Assembly: GCA_025963195.1 (NCBI GenBank)
Contig: JAOPVF010000405.1
Span: 1 to 44,370, forward strand
Length of the DNA: 44,370 bases
Reading direction: 5' to 3'
Source: Mycobacterium sp.
GTDB taxonomy: Bacteria; Actinomycetota; Actinomycetes; Mycobacteriales; Mycobacteriaceae
Shown here: positions 25,957-35,315 of the stretch, piece after piece
Numbering within the stretch: the stretch's first letter is position 1
How the letters are laid out: each line of letters begins with the position of its first letter
Program-made: the position numbers and the translations under genes
Notes under the pieces: model-generated
What the model was told of the DNA's origin: nothing
Databases searched by the model: none
The model's input: only the letters and a program-made list of their open reading frames with translations

Positions 25957-27562
25957 GGATGGTGACACCCCGGAGCACCGTCTGGCGGCACGTCGGCAGC
26001 GCATCGTCGGGGTCGAGTCGGGGTAGGGCCGGCACCCGCGACCGCGGGTCGGTGGACCAACGCTGCACGGTGTCGGCCGGTGCCGCGACCTCGAGACCCT
26101 CACGTCCGCCTGGAACGTCCCACACCGCATAGGACGCGGGCGCACCGGGCGCGAGCGTTCCCGTGACGCCGTCGCGCACCCCGCCCGCCCGCCAGGCGCC
26201 GCGGGTGGCCGCGCCAAACGCCGCGCGGGCCGAGATCGCACTGCCGTGGGTCTGATGCCGTATCGCGGCGCGCACCGTCGCCCAGGGATTCATGCTGGTC
26301 ACGGGACTGTCCGAGCCGAAGGCGATGGGCACGCCTTGGGATGCTAACAGGGCGAACGGATTGAGCATCCGGGCTCGGTCGGCGCCCAGGCGCTGGGCAT
26401 ACATGCCGTGCTCACCGCCCCAGGCCGCGTCGAAGTTCGGTTGCATGCTGGCCACGACGCCCAACGCTCCGAGGCGGCCTGCCTGCTCTGCGGTCACCAT
26501 CTCCAGGTGCTCCAATCGGTGGCCGCACCGGGCGACGGCGGGGCCACCGAACCTGGCCGCGACGCGGTCCAGCGAATCGACCACCGCGGCGACGGCGGCG
26601 TCGCCGATGACGTGGAAGCCCGCCGCGATTCCGGCCTCAGTGCACGCGCTCAGGTGGGCTTCGACGGTGTCGGCGTCGAGGTAGGAGTTACCGCACGTGT
26701 GCGGCGCGTCGGAGTAGGGCTCTTGCAGCCACGCAGTGCGCGAGCCGAGTGCACCGTCGACGAACAGGTCACCGGCCAGCCCGCGGGCGCCGGTCTGTTC
26801 GTGCAGCGCTCGCGCCTCGTCGGCGGTGCGCACGGCCTCACCCCAGTAGCCGACGATCTCGACGCCGTGACCGAGGGTGCGCAGCGCGTACCAGTCGTCG
26901 ATGCCGCCGATCTGCGGTCCGGCACATTCGTGCACCGCGACGATGCCCGACCGCGCCGCGAGGTCCAGCGCGGCGACGCGGGCTTCGTGTAACTGGTTGG
27001 GCGTCAACATCTCCCGCGCCGCTGCCCGTGCCAGGTGATGGGCGTCGGCGGTGAGCGGTAGCCGAGGGTCGTAACCGGCTGCGATCGCCAGGCCTGGCAC
27101 CATTTGCCGCAGCCCCGTGGACGCGACCGCGGAGTGCGCGTCGACCCGCGCGAGGTAGGCCGGCCTGCCGCCGAGGATGGCGTCCAACTCCTGCGTGGTC
27201 GGCGAAGTGCTTGTTGGCCAATCGGTTTCGTCCCAGCCGTGTGCCCAGATGAGGCGGTCGGGGTGGCTGCGTGCGTATTCGGTGACGCGCCGTAGCAGGT
27301 CCTCCAGGGAGGCGGCCGCGTGCAGGTCGAGGCCGATGACGGACAACCCCGTCGCGGTGAGGTGGACGTGGCTGTCGACGAACGCCGGCGCCACGAAGCC
27401 GCCGTCCAGGTCGAGGACGTCGGCATCGGGAAACTGCACCCGCCCGACGTCGTCGGTGCCGAGCCACCGCACCACGCCGTCCGGACCGTCGCTCACGGCC
27501 ATCGCGGTGGCATCGGGCATCGCCGGGCTGTGCACGCGCCCGTTGACGAGAAGCGTCGTCAA
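25949..27562 (-). CDS. YtcJ-type amidohydrolase family protein
   Basis: A 537-residue metal-dependent hydrolase of the amidohydrolase superfamily (YtcJ-like group). The first metal-binding motif HVH is at 65-67 in VDSHVHL; further ligands are likely in '[10 protein letters not shown]', '[10 protein letters not shown]' and '[11 protein letters not shown]'. A small N-terminal beta sandwich and its C-terminal return ('[15 protein letters not shown]') complete the family layout. The substrate is unknown. The gene starts one base after the fxsA stop codon and overlaps lnt by eight bases, so it is an internal gene of this long operon. Confidence 0.88.
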   Translation of the reverse strand: MTTLLVNGRVHSPAMPDATAMAVSDGPDGVVRWLGTDDVGRVQFPDADVLDLDGGFVAPAFVDSHVHLTATGLSVIGLDLHAAASLEDLLRRVTEYARSHPDRLIWAHGWDETDWPTSTSPTTQELDAILGGRPAYLARVDAHSAVASTGLRQMVPGLAIAAGYDPRLPLTADAHHLARAAAREMLTPNQLHEARVAALDLAARSGIVAVHECAGPQIGGIDDWYALRTLGHGVEIVGYWGEAVRTADEARALHEQTGARGLAGDLFVDGALGSRTAWLQEPYSDAPHTCGNSYLDADTVEAHLSACTEAGIAAGFHVIGDAAVAAVVDSLDRVAARFGGPAVARCGHRLEHLEMVTAEQAGRLGALGVVASMQPNFDAAWGGEHGMYAQRLGADRARMLNPFALLASQGVPIAFGSDSPVTSMNPWATVRAAIRHQTHGSAISARAAFGAATRGAWRAGGVRDGVTGTLAPGAPASYAVWDVPGGREGLEVAAPADTVQRWSTDPRSRVPALPRLDPDDALPTCRQTVLRGVTIHG

Positions 27563-27563
27563 G

Positions 27564-28052
27564 TTAGTCGGTGCGCCGCGGCAGGTAGCGCAGGTCGACT
27601 GGAGTCACGTCACCATCGACGACGTCGACGACCTCACCATCGATGTAGTCGCCGCGGCCCGGCCGGTACGGTGCGCTGCCCGCGGTGGCCACGACCAGCG
27701 GAACCCGGAAGAACCCTCGTGCGGCCAGCGCTACGACGGCCGGACGCGCCAGCGCACGGGTGGGCGGCAGGAGCAGTAGGACGCCAAGCACCGACGTGAC
27801 GAACCCTGGCACGACCGTCAGGACGGAACCCAGTGCGACCAGAACACCGTCGGGCAGGGCGCCGCGGGGCGCGGCCAACCCCGACCGAAATCGCTGAATC
27901 TGGCGCTTGACCTGCGAACCGGCCAGCGCAAGGCCGAGCGCGAAGGTGCCGACCAGCAGGAGCACGGTCCAGCCGAAGCCGATCGTGGACGCCAGCCCGA
28001 CCACCACCGCCAGCTCGACGAGGGCGTAGACGAGGAACAGCCGCATAGCCAT
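27564..28052 (-). CDS. fxsA: FxsA-family membrane protein
   Basis: A 162-residue protein with a membrane helix at ~5-22, a second at ~26-45, then a basic loop 'SQVKRQIQRFRSG' and another hydrophobic pair ~70-100 containing 'VPGFVTSVLGVLLLLPPTR', the FxsA signature. The C-terminal third is polar. FxsA proteins are inner-membrane proteins; the E. coli member relieves phage exclusion, but the normal role is unknown. It matches Rv2053c in position, just downstream of the corrin cluster and upstream of lnt-ppm1. ATG 28046 is an alternative start two codons in. Confidence 0.85.
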   Translation of the reverse strand: MAMRLFLVYALVELAVVVGLASTIGFGWTVLLLVGTFALGLALAGSQVKRQIQRFRSGLAAPRGALPDGVLVALGSVLTVVPGFVTSVLGVLLLLPPTRALARPAVVALAARGFFRVPLVVATAGSAPYRPGRGDYIDGEVVDVVDGDVTPVDLRYLPRRTD

Positions 28053-28085
28053 GAAGTCTCAACGCTCGACGGAACCCAGGGGTTC

Positions 28086-28481
28086 CTAGCCCGCCGAGTC
28101 CACCGGTCGCACTTCGATGGCCGCGAGGATCTTGTCGACGCCGCCACGCACGATCGCCTGCGGAATCCACCACCATGCGTGCAACCAGTAGCGCCTGGTC
28201 ACCAGGTCGAACACCCGCCGGGTCTCGGACTTCGGCAGATTGCGGGCCACCGCCTCGACGGGTTCGCCCTTGGGCTTGCCGAGCACGCCACACCTCTGGA
28301 TGGTGACCCGCGGGGTGTTGTTGATCCGCTTGGTCTTCCACGATCCGGCGTCGGTGCTGATCAGCAGATTGCCGTCCTTGGGCGCACCCCAGATGGCGGT
28401 GGGCTTGGGCCTGCCGTCCTTGGTGAAGGTGGTCAGCAGGATGTACTTGGACTTGGCGACGTCGGCGAATGTCTCCGGCAC
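28086..28481 (-). CDS. PPOX-class protein, probably F420-dependent oxidoreductase (copy 1)
   Basis: A 131-residue split-beta-barrel protein of the pyridoxamine-phosphate-oxidase-like (FDOR) superfamily. It opens MPETFADVAKSKYILLTTFTKDGRPKPTAIW, with 'LISTDAGSWKTKRINNTPRVTIQRC' in the middle. The lysines and arginines in that segment are the usual cofactor-phosphate contacts of F420-binding members. It is paralogous to the next gene (28485-28865) over its first ~70 residues. The C-terminus ('YWLHAWWWIPQAIVRGG') differs. The substrate is unknown. Both copies lie between cobN and fxsA on one strand, as Rv2061c does in M. tuberculosis. Confidence 0.82.
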   Translation of the reverse strand: MPETFADVAKSKYILLTTFTKDGRPKPTAIWGAPKDGNLLISTDAGSWKTKRINNTPRVTIQRCGVLGKPKGEPVEAVARNLPKSETRRVFDLVTRRYWLHAWWWIPQAIVRGGVDKILAAIEVRPVDSAG

Positions 28482-28484
28482 GCC

Positions 28485-28865
28485 TCAGACCGCCGCCAAC
28501 TCGATGGTCACGTTGTTCTTCATGCCCCCGCGCAGCTTGGAGAAGACGTTGAACGCCTTGCCGACGACTCCGTATCTCCTGCCGATGGCGTCGTAGGTCC
28601 CGCCGTTGGCCGACTTGTCCAGGATGGCGGCGGTGGCATCGACCGCCTCACCCTTGACGTTTCCCGTTCGATCACAGGGGGCGATCGTGACGTGCGACGT
28701 GTTGCGGATCCGCTTGACCTTCCACGACTTCTCCTGGGTGATGACGACCAGGCGGTCACCGTGGGGTGCGGCCCAGATGGCCGTCGGCTTCGGTCTGCCG
28801 TCCTTCGTGTACGTGGTCAGCAGGATGTATTCCGACTTGGCGACGTCGGCAAAGGTCACGGGCAT
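28485..28865 (-). CDS. PPOX-class protein, probably F420-dependent oxidoreductase (copy 2)
   Basis: A 126-residue paralogue of the neighbouring gene, three bases away. It begins MPVTFADVAKSEYILLTTYTKDGRPKPTAIW and shares 'SWKVKRIRNTSHVTIAPC', then 'RTGNVKGEAVDATAAIL'. It ends in 'GGMKNNVTIELAAV', a closing beta strand normal for the fold. The frame is open to 28910, but the ATG at 28865 matches the start of the paralogue. It begins 28 bases after the cobN stop. The family uses F420 or flavin; which one is inferred only. Confidence 0.83.
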   Translation of the reverse strand: MPVTFADVAKSEYILLTTYTKDGRPKPTAIWAAPHGDRLVVITQEKSWKVKRIRNTSHVTIAPCDRTGNVKGEAVDATAAILDKSANGGTYDAIGRRYGVVGKAFNVFSKLRGGMKNNVTIELAAV

Positions 28866-28893
28866 GGCACCAAACCTACCGGTGCCGGGGGCC

Positions 28894-31800
28894 CTAGCCC
28901 TCGAGGTCACCCTCGGTCTCCAGCAGCACCCTGCGCAGCCCGTCGAGCGTCGATGCCTCCGGCTCCGCCCACATTCCGCGGCCTGCGGCCTCGAGCAACC
29001 GTTCTGCCATGCCGTGCAGCGCCCATGGGTTGGATTCGGCCATGAACTTGCGGTTCTCGTCGTCGAGCACGTACTCCCCCGCCAGCCGTTCGTACATCCA
29101 ATCCGCCATCACGCCTGCGGTGGCGTCGTAGCCGAACAGGTAGTCGACGGTGGCTGCCATCTCGAACGCGCCCTTGTACCCGTGCCTGCGCATCGCCGTC
29201 ATCCAGCGCGGGTTCACCACGCGGGCACGGAACACGCGGGTGGTCTCCTCCGACAAGGTGCGGGTGCGGACCGCGTCGGGCCGGGTGTTGTCGCCGATGT
29301 AGGCGGCGGGCGCCTGCCCGGTCAGAGCGCGGACGGTGGCCACCATGCCACCGTGGTACTGGAAGTAGTCATCGGAGTCGGCGATGTCGTGCTCGCGGGT
29401 GTCGGTGTTCTTGGCCGCCACCGCAATCCGCCGGTACTGGCGGTTCATGTCGTCGGCAGCCGAGACCCCGTCGAGACCGCGCCCGTAGGCGAAACCGCCC
29501 CATGCCGTGTAGACCTCGGCCAGATCGGCGTCGTCGCGCCAGTTCTTGCTGTCGATGAGCTGCAGCAGCCCTGCGCCGTAGGTGCCTGGCCTGGAGCCGA
29601 AGATCCTGGTGGTCGCCCGCCGCGTGTCGCCGTGGTCGGCGAGGTCGACCTTGGAGTGTGCGCGGACGTAGTTGGCCGCGTCGGGTTCGTCGAGCTCGGC
29701 GACGAGGCGGACGGCGTCGTCGAGCATCGTCACCACGTGCGGGAACGCGTCGCGGAAGAAGCCCGAGATCCGAACGGTGACGTCGATGCGGGGGCGGTCC
29801 AGCTCCTCGGTCGTCATTGCCTCGAGGTCGACGACCCGGCGGGACGCGTCATCCCACACCGGCCGAACACCAAGCAGCGCAAGGACTTCGGCGATGTCAT
29901 CGCCGGACGTGCGCATCGCGGAGGTACCCCATACCGACAGGCCGACCGACTGCGGCCAGCACCCGTAGTCGTCCCGGTAACGGGCCAGTAGCGAATCGGC
30001 CATCGCCACGCCGGTGTCCCAGGCCAGCCGGGACGGCACCGCCTTGGGATCGACGGAGTAGAAGTTCCTGCCGGTCGGCAGCACGTTGACCAGCCCTCGC
30101 AGCGGCGATCCCGAAGGGCCCGCCGCGATGAACCTTCCATCGAGGGCGCGCAGCACCTGATCGATCTCCGCCGAGGTGCCGGCGAGCCGCGGCACCACCT
30201 CGGTGGCGGCGAATCGCAGCACCGCCGCGACGTTCGGATCGTCGGTCAGCCGATCGACCTGCTCGGCGTCCCAACCGGTCTCCTGCAGCGCGGCGACCAG
30301 CGCACGCGCCTTCTCCTCGGCGTCGTCGACGGCACCGCGGACGTCGGTGCCGTCCTCGGCCAGACCCAGCGCCTGTCGCAGGCCGGGGACCGAGCTGTCG
30401 CCGCCGAACAGCTGGCGGGCACGCAGGATCGCCAGCACCAGGTCGACCTGCGGCTGCCCCGCGGGTGCCTGCCCGAGGATGTGCAGTCCGTCCCGGATCT
30501 GGACGTCCTTGATCTCGCACAACCAGCCGTCGACGTGCAGCAGCATGTCGTCGAAGACGGCCTCGTCGGGCCGATCCTCCAGCCCGAGGTCGTGGTCCAT
30601 CTTGGCCGCGCGCATCAGCGTCCAGATCTGCTGGCGGATGGCGGGCAGCTTGCCGGGATCGAGGGTGGCGATGTTGGCGTGCTCGTCGAGCAGCTGCTCG
30701 AGCCTGGCGATGTCGCCGTAGGTTTCGGCGCGGGCCATCGGCGGGATGAGGTGGTCGATGAGCGTGGCGTGCGCCCGCCGCTTGGCCTGGGTGCCCTCAC
30801 CGGGATCGTTGACCAGGAACGGGTAGATCAGCGGCAGGTCGCCGAGCGCGGCGTCGGTGCCGCACGTCGCCGACATGCCCAGAGTCTTGCCAGGCAGCCA
30901 CTCCAGGTTGCCGTGCTTGCCGAGGTGCACCACCGCGTCGGCACCGAAGCCGCCGTCGGCCACCGACCGGCCGAGCCAGTGATAGGCGGCCAGATAGTGG
31001 TGGCTGGGCGGCAGATCGGGGTCGTGATAGATCGCGACCGGGTTCGCGCCGAAGCCGCGCGGCGGCTGCACCAGCAGGACGGTGTTGCCTGCCTGCATGG
31101 CGGCGATGACGATCTCACCGTCGGGATCGGCGCTGCGGTCGACGAAGAGCTCGCCGGGCGCCGGGCCCCAGTGCTCGACGACCTGATCGGCCAGCGCGGC
31201 GGGCAGGGTGGCGAACCATTCGCGATACACCCTGGCGGGCAACCGAATCGGGTTTCCGACCAACTGTCCCTCGGTCAGCCAGTCCGGGTCCTGGCCGCCG
31301 CGTTCGATCAAGGCGTGGATCAAGGCGTCGCCGTCCTGGGCGTCGACGCCTGCCACCTCCCCGATCAGGTAGCCGGCGTCGCGCATCGCCCGCAGCAGCG
31401 CCACGGCGCTGGCCGGGGTGTCCAGGCCGACGGCGTTTCCGATGCGGGCGTGCTTGGTGGGGTAGGCCGAGAACACGACGGCCACCCGCTTCTCGTCGGC
31501 GGGGATGGTTCGGAGCCGGGCATGCCGCACGGCGAGGCCGGCGACCCTGGCGCACCGTTCGGGATCGCCGACGTAGGAGATCAGCCCTTCGTCGTCGATC
31601 TCCTTGAACGAGAACGGGACCGTGATGATCCGGCCGTCGAACTCAGGAACCGCGACCTGGGTAGCGACGTCGAGCGGGCTGAGACCCTCGTGGCTGTCCT
31701 CCCACTGGGAGCGGGACGTGGTCAGACACAGGCCCTGCAGGATCGGGACGTCGAGTGCCGCGAGATGCGCGACGTTCCAGCTGTCGTCGTCACCGCCGGC

Positions 31801-32517
31801 GCCGACGGTGGCGGGAACGGCACCCCCGGCGGCCAGCACCGTCACCACCATCGCGTCGGCGCCTGCGAGGGTGTCGAGCAGTTCGGGGGCTGGGGTACGT
31901 AGCGACGCGCAATACAGCGGCAGTGCACGGCCGCCCGCCGATTCGATGGCCTGGCAGAGCGATTCGACGTAGGCGGTGTTGCCCGCCAACTGCTGGGCGC
32001 GATAGAACAGAACCGCGATCGTTGGGCCGTCATCATTCGTTGACCCCCGCTCGAGGACCCCCCAACTGGGAAGGGTCATTGGCGGCTCGAACCCGATGCC
32101 GGTCATCAGCACCGTGTCGGACAGGAAGGCGTGCAGCTGGCGGAGATTGCCTACACCGCCCTGCGCCAGGTAGACGTGCGTCTGCAGCGCGATACCCGCG
32201 GGCACGTTGGACCGGCCCATCAGCTCGGCGTCGGGCGCCTGCTCTCCGCTGACCACGACCGCGGGAACACCGCTGGCGAGAACCGCGTCGATGCCGTCCT
32301 CCCAGGCGCGGAACCCGCCGAGGATGCGCACCACCACGACGTCGACGCCGGTCAACAACTCGGTCAGGTCATCGAGCAGCAGCCGGGACGGGTTGGCCCA
32401 CCGATAACCAGCACCGCTGGTGCGGGCGGTGATCAGATCGGTGTCGGACGTAGACAGCAACAGAACGGTAGGCGACGACGTTGGGTTCTGATCGGCGTCC
32501 TGATCGGGTTGGGGCAC
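28894..32517 (-). CDS. cobN: cobaltochelatase subunit CobN
   Basis: A 1207-residue large subunit of the aerobic cobaltochelatase that inserts Co(II) into hydrogenobyrinate a,c-diamide, with CobS and CobT. Family features include 'TVLLLSTSDTDLITAR' at the N-terminus, 'KRVAVVFSAYPTKHARIGNAVGLDTPAS', 'DAVVHLGKHGNLEWLPGK' and 'FRDAFPHVVTMLDDAVRLV'. The frame is open to 32544; the GTG at 32517 gives a start close to the known mycobacterial protein but has no strong Shine-Dalgarno, so the start is uncertain by a few codons. A 35-residue membrane peptide gene lies just upstream. Confidence 0.93.
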   Translation of the reverse strand: MPQPDQDADQNPTSSPTVLLLSTSDTDLITARTSGAGYRWANPSRLLLDDLTELLTGVDVVVVRILGGFRAWEDGIDAVLASGVPAVVVSGEQAPDAELMGRSNVPAGIALQTHVYLAQGGVGNLRQLHAFLSDTVLMTGIGFEPPMTLPSWGVLERGSTNDDGPTIAVLFYRAQQLAGNTAYVESLCQAIESAGGRALPLYCASLRTPAPELLDTLAGADAMVVTVLAAGGAVPATVGAGGDDDSWNVAHLAALDVPILQGLCLTTSRSQWEDSHEGLSPLDVATQVAVPEFDGRIITVPFSFKEIDDEGLISYVGDPERCARVAGLAVRHARLRTIPADEKRVAVVFSAYPTKHARIGNAVGLDTPASAVALLRAMRDAGYLIGEVAGVDAQDGDALIHALIERGGQDPDWLTEGQLVGNPIRLPARVYREWFATLPAALADQVVEHWGPAPGELFVDRSADPDGEIVIAAMQAGNTVLLVQPPRGFGANPVAIYHDPDLPPSHHYLAAYHWLGRSVADGGFGADAVVHLGKHGNLEWLPGKTLGMSATCGTDAALGDLPLIYPFLVNDPGEGTQAKRRAHATLIDHLIPPMARAETYGDIARLEQLLDEHANIATLDPGKLPAIRQQIWTLMRAAKMDHDLGLEDRPDEAVFDDMLLHVDGWLCEIKDVQIRDGLHILGQAPAGQPQVDLVLAILRARQLFGGDSSVPGLRQALGLAEDGTDVRGAVDDAEEKARALVAALQETGWDAEQVDRLTDDPNVAAVLRFAATEVVPRLAGTSAEIDQVLRALDGRFIAAGPSGSPLRGLVNVLPTGRNFYSVDPKAVPSRLAWDTGVAMADSLLARYRDDYGCWPQSVGLSVWGTSAMRTSGDDIAEVLALLGVRPVWDDASRRVVDLEAMTTEELDRPRIDVTVRISGFFRDAFPHVVTMLDDAVRLVAELDEPDAANYVRAHSKVDLADHGDTRRATTRIFGSRPGTYGAGLLQLIDSKNWRDDADLAEVYTAWGGFAYGRGLDGVSAADDMNRQYRRIAVAAKNTDTREHDIADSDDYFQYHGGMVATVRALTGQAPAAYIGDNTRPDAVRTRTLSEETTRVFRARVVNPRWMTAMRRHGYKGAFEMAATVDYLFGYDATAGVMADWMYERLAGEYVLDDENRKFMAESNPWALHGMAERLLEAAGRGMWAEPEASTLDGLRRVLLETEGDLEG

Positions 32518-32572
32518 GCCCCATTCGTACCGCACCGACCCCACGGGTCGAGACGTCGGTGCGGCTGGTCAA

Positions 32573-32680
32573 TCAGCGGTCGGAGTTGCCCCAGCGGCTG
32601 TACCACGATTGGGGGTACGGCTGACCGGCGGCGGCGATGAGAACGGCCACGACGGCAAAGAACACGATGAGTCCGAACAT
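32573..32680 (-). CDS. 35-residue single-span membrane peptide upstream of cobN
   Basis: A short ORF with one hydrophobic helix (residues 3-19, starting MFGLIVFFAVVAVLIAAAG) and a polar, aromatic C-terminus (PYPQSWYSRWGNSDR). A strong GGAGG Shine-Dalgarno ends seven bases before the ATG at 32680. The membrane span, strong ribosome site and position 55 bases before cobN on the same strand argue for a real gene. It could be a small partner protein or a translated leader influencing cobN. No homologue is recognised with certainty. Confidence 0.7.
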   Translation of the reverse strand: MFGLIVFFAVVAVLIAAAGQPYPQSWYSRWGNSDR

Positions 32681-32899
32681 TTCAATCCTCCTGTCCTTCC
32701 GAGCGCGCCGTCCACGCTGACGGGTCGCAATGGAAGTTCAAACAAAACGTAGGACTGATCGGCTCGAATTCGGTGCTTTAGTGTGCGATGGAACACACCC
32801 GTCGCGAACGTGACACGGCTCACATTCTCGAGGTCGTGAATTCGAATCGCGACCAGCCAAATGCTGGTCTCGGCGCAGAAAATCTGCGGAAATCGACGG

Positions 32900-33820
32900 G
32901 TGGCCAACTTTCCCAACATCGTGAAACTCGGCGCCAACATCGGCGCCCGGATCGACGGCGTCCACCTCGGCGGTGACGTTCCCGAGGCAACCGTCAAGGT
33001 GATCAACGACGCCCTGTTGACGCACAAGGTGATCTTCTTCCGCGACCAGCACCATCTCGACGACGACGGACAGCTCGCGTTCGCCAAACGCCTCGGGACG
33101 CCGACCACCGCACACCCGACGGTGACATCGCGGGGCGAGCGGGTACTGCCGATCGATTCCCAGTACGACAAGGCCAACAGCTGGCACACCGACGTGACGT
33201 TCGTCGACCGCATCCCAAAAGCCTCACTGCTGCGGGCGGTTACGCTGCCCGAGTACGGCGGCACGACCACGTGGGCGTCAACGGAGGTGGCCTACGACCA
33301 GTTGCCGGCTCCCCTGCGCGCGCTGACCGAGAATCTGTGGGCGGTGCACACCAACCAGTACGACTACGCCGAGAGCTACTACTCCGCGACCGCCGAGACC
33401 CTGACCGCCGCGGAGCGGGAGTACCGCGACGAGTTCGTCTCGGAGTACTACGAGACCGAGCATCCGGTGGTGCGCGTGCACCCGGAGACGGGCAAGCGGG
33501 TGCTGCTGCTCGGCCACTTCATCAAGCGGTTCGTTGGACTTGGCAGTACCGAGTCGAGCGCACTGTTCCAGCTGCTGCAAAACCGGGTCACCAAGTTGGA
33601 GAACACCATTCGTTGGTCTTGGCTGCCAGGCGACCTTGCCATCTGGGACAACCGCGCCACCCAGCACTACGCGGTATCCGACTACGACGACCAATACCGT
33701 CGGCTCAGTCGCATCACGCTGGCAGGCGATGTTCCCGTCGACGTGTACGGCACGCCCAGCCGCGTGATCGCCGGCGACGCGTCGCACTACTCGGACGTGG
33801 TGGTACCGCTGGCGGTCTGA
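32900..33820 (+). CDS. TauD/TfdA-family Fe(II)/2-oxoglutarate dioxygenase (Rv3406-like)
   Basis: A 306-residue dioxygenase. The iron facial triad is H96-x-D98 (WHTD) with distal H256 in '[14 protein letters not shown]', followed by the 2-oxoglutarate Arg in the 'YRRLSRITL' segment. It closely resembles Rv3406 of M. tuberculosis (shared '[11 protein letters not shown]', '[11 protein letters not shown]', 'GDVPVDVYG'), an alkyl sulfatase that releases sulfate from alkyl sulfate esters. A role in sulfur scavenging, like ssu, is therefore likely. The start is uncertain: GTG 32900 fits the family, while ATG 32861 adds 13 residues. It sits where M. tuberculosis has the mazEF7 genes. Confidence 0.9.
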   Translation: MANFPNIVKLGANIGARIDGVHLGGDVPEATVKVINDALLTHKVIFFRDQHHLDDDGQLAFAKRLGTPTTAHPTVTSRGERVLPIDSQYDKANSWHTDVTFVDRIPKASLLRAVTLPEYGGTTTWASTEVAYDQLPAPLRALTENLWAVHTNQYDYAESYYSATAETLTAAEREYRDEFVSEYYETEHPVVRVHPETGKRVLLLGHFIKRFVGLGSTESSALFQLLQNRVTKLENTIRWSWLPGDLAIWDNRATQHYAVSDYDDQYRRLSRITLAGDVPVDVYGTPSRVIAGDASHYSDVVVPLAV

Positions 33821-33836
33821 GTTCCCGACCAAGGAT

Positions 33837-34064
33837 TCACAGCCGGTGCATCTCCCGGCACATGGCGGCATCCTCCAGGTAGCCGCAGCGCCGCGGATAG
33901 CTTCGCGGCATGCGCCGCTCCTCGCGTTGCTCGCGCGGCGTGGCGGCCGTCGCCAACATGACGGCCTGCTCGGAGATCAGAACGGGCGCGGACCCCTCGA
34001 CCACCGCGCCCGTTCCGATCAATCCGCGCGGCGCGGATTCGCGCGCCGAAACCTCTACGGACAT
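33837..34064 (-). CDS. small conserved-looking protein divergent from cobG
   Basis: A 75-residue protein (MSVEVSARESAPRGLIGTGA...) with a GGGGGA Shine-Dalgarno five bases before the ATG at 34064. It has no membrane span. Two cysteines (CGYLEDAAMC) lie near the basic-to-acidic C-terminus ending MHRL. The long alternative frame on the same strand (33787-34146) is Arg-rich and looks like a shadow. No family is recognised. It converges with the dioxygenase gene and diverges from cobG. Confidence 0.6.
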   Translation of the reverse strand: MSVEVSARESAPRGLIGTGAVVEGSAPVLISEQAVMLATAATPREQREERRMPRSYPRRCGYLEDAAMCREMHRL

Positions 34065-34186
34065 GACGTTCCCCCTGTTCGTGTCCCCGTGGATCCGGGT
34101 CCAACCGACGTAGAGCGAACGTATTTCGGCGGCGGTTCTCGGTCACGCGTAGTCCGCTACTCGAATCGCGATTTGGGTACCGCTCC

Positions 34187-34192
34187 TATGCT
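34187..34192 (+). promoter_or_regulatory. -10 element (TATGCT) for cobG
   Basis: TATGCT fits TANNNT and lies ten bases before the ATG at 34203, placing the transcription start close to that ATG. It overlaps the in-frame ATG at 34188, which would then be excluded from the transcript; this favours 34203 as the real start. Confidence 0.5.
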
Positions 34193-34202
34193 CGAAGCTG
34201 AC

Positions 34203-35315
34203 ATGACGAGGGTCCGCGACGACGACGCCTGCCCTGGCGCACTGCAGGTGCACCAGGCGGCCGACGGAGCGCTGGCCCGGATCCGATTGCCCGGCGGCAT
34301 GATCACCGCCGAGCAGCTACTCGCCCTTGCCGTCTCCGCGACGCGGTTCGGCTCGCAGGCAATGGAACTCACCTCCCGCGGCAACGTCCAGATTCGCGGC
34401 ATCACCGATCCCGAGGCCCTGGCCGACGCGATCGCCGCTGCCGGCCTGTTGCCATCGCCGAGCCACGAACGGGTGCGCAACATCCTCGCCTCCCCGCTGA
34501 CCGGCCGATCGGGCGGCAACGCCGACGTCCGCGACCTCGTGCGCGACCTCGACGCCGCGATCCAGGCCAGCCCAGCGCTGGCCAGCCTGCCCGGCCGCTT
34601 CTTGTTCGGCGTCGACGACGGCCGCGGTGACGTGTCCGGATCCGGCGTCGACGTGGGCGCCCTCTTGCTGGATGCCGAACGGGCAGCACTTCTGGTGGCG
34701 GGCGTCGACACCGGTGTCCGGCTGCCATCGGCCGACGTCGCCGCGGCCCTCGTCGCGGTTGCCGAGAACTTCGTCGAAACTCGCGGAAGCGCCTGGCGGA
34801 CAACGGAACTCGTGGATATCGAGCCGCTGCTAGCCGGGCTCACCAGATCCGCAGAACCCGGGGCCACGTGGCCGCCGGTGCAGCAGCCTCCCGTCGGCTG
34901 GATCGCACAGGACGACCATCGCGTTGCCCTAGGCGCCGCGGTGCCAATCGGCGTGCTCGAGGCCCGCACCGCCGAGTTCCTCGCCGCCATCGAAGCACCA
35001 CTGGTGATCACGCCGTGGCGCTCGGTGCTGGTATGCGACCTCGACGAGGGCGTTGCCGACGTCGCGCTCCGCGTGCTGGCTCCGCTCGGGCTGGTGTTCG
35101 ACGCGGATTCGCCGTGGTTGTCGGTGAGCTCGTGCACGGGTAGCCCGGGGTGCGCGCACTCGGTCGCCGACGTGAGGGCGGATGCTGCCGCAGCCGTCGG
35201 CACGCCCAGCGACGTGCACCGGCACTTCGTTGGTTGCGAGCGGGCGTGCGGCAGCCCGCCCGTCGGCCAGATTCTGGTGGCGACCGCGGACGGTTACCGG
35301 CCACGTCACCCGTAG
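34203..35315 (+). CDS. cobG: precorrin-3B synthase CobG
   Basis: A 370-residue siroheme/iron-sulfur monooxygenase-like enzyme of the oxygen-dependent cobalamin route, catalysing ring contraction chemistry from precorrin-3A to precorrin-3B. It is built like sulfite/nitrite reductases: 'RIRLPGGMITAEQLLALA', 'ELTSRGNVQIRGI', and the cluster motifs C-x5-C (CTGSPGC) and C-x3-C (CERAC) near the C-terminus. The start 34203 (MTRVRDDDACPG) matches the known mycobacterial start; the frame is open to 33846. It is followed by cobH after nine bases. Confidence 0.93.
   Translation: MTRVRDDDACPGALQVHQAADGALARIRLPGGMITAEQLLALAVSATRFGSQAMELTSRGNVQIRGITDPEALADAIAAAGLLPSPSHERVRNILASPLTGRSGGNADVRDLVRDLDAAIQASPALASLPGRFLFGVDDGRGDVSGSGVDVGALLLDAERAALLVAGVDTGVRLPSADVAAALVAVAENFVETRGSAWRTTELVDIEPLLAGLTRSAEPGATWPPVQQPPVGWIAQDDHRVALGAAVPIGVLEARTAEFLAAIEAPLVITPWRSVLVCDLDEGVADVALRVLAPLGLVFDADSPWLSVSSCTGSPGCAHSVADVRADAAAAVGTPSDVHRHFVGCERACGSPPVGQILVATADGYRPRHP

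Noticed and set aside
24274-25965. Plus-strand open frame (563 codons) opposite lnt
   Set aside because: Composition is dominated by Arg, Gln and His and has no domain; lnt on the other strand has full catalytic motifs.
32545-32899. Cobalamin riboswitch before cobN or cobG
   Set aside because: No B12-box-like GCCACTG segment or matching stem structure was seen in 32545-32899 or 34065-34202.
32788-32976. Plus-strand 62-codon frame starting MEHTRRERDTAH
   Set aside because: It runs into the dioxygenase gene in a different frame and its second half is an Arg-rich shadow; no ribosome site.
33787-34146. 119-codon Arg-rich frame on the minus strand between the dioxygenase gene and cobG
   Set aside because: Low-complexity Arg/Ala composition; the 75-codon frame at 33837-34064 has a ribosome site and normal composition instead.
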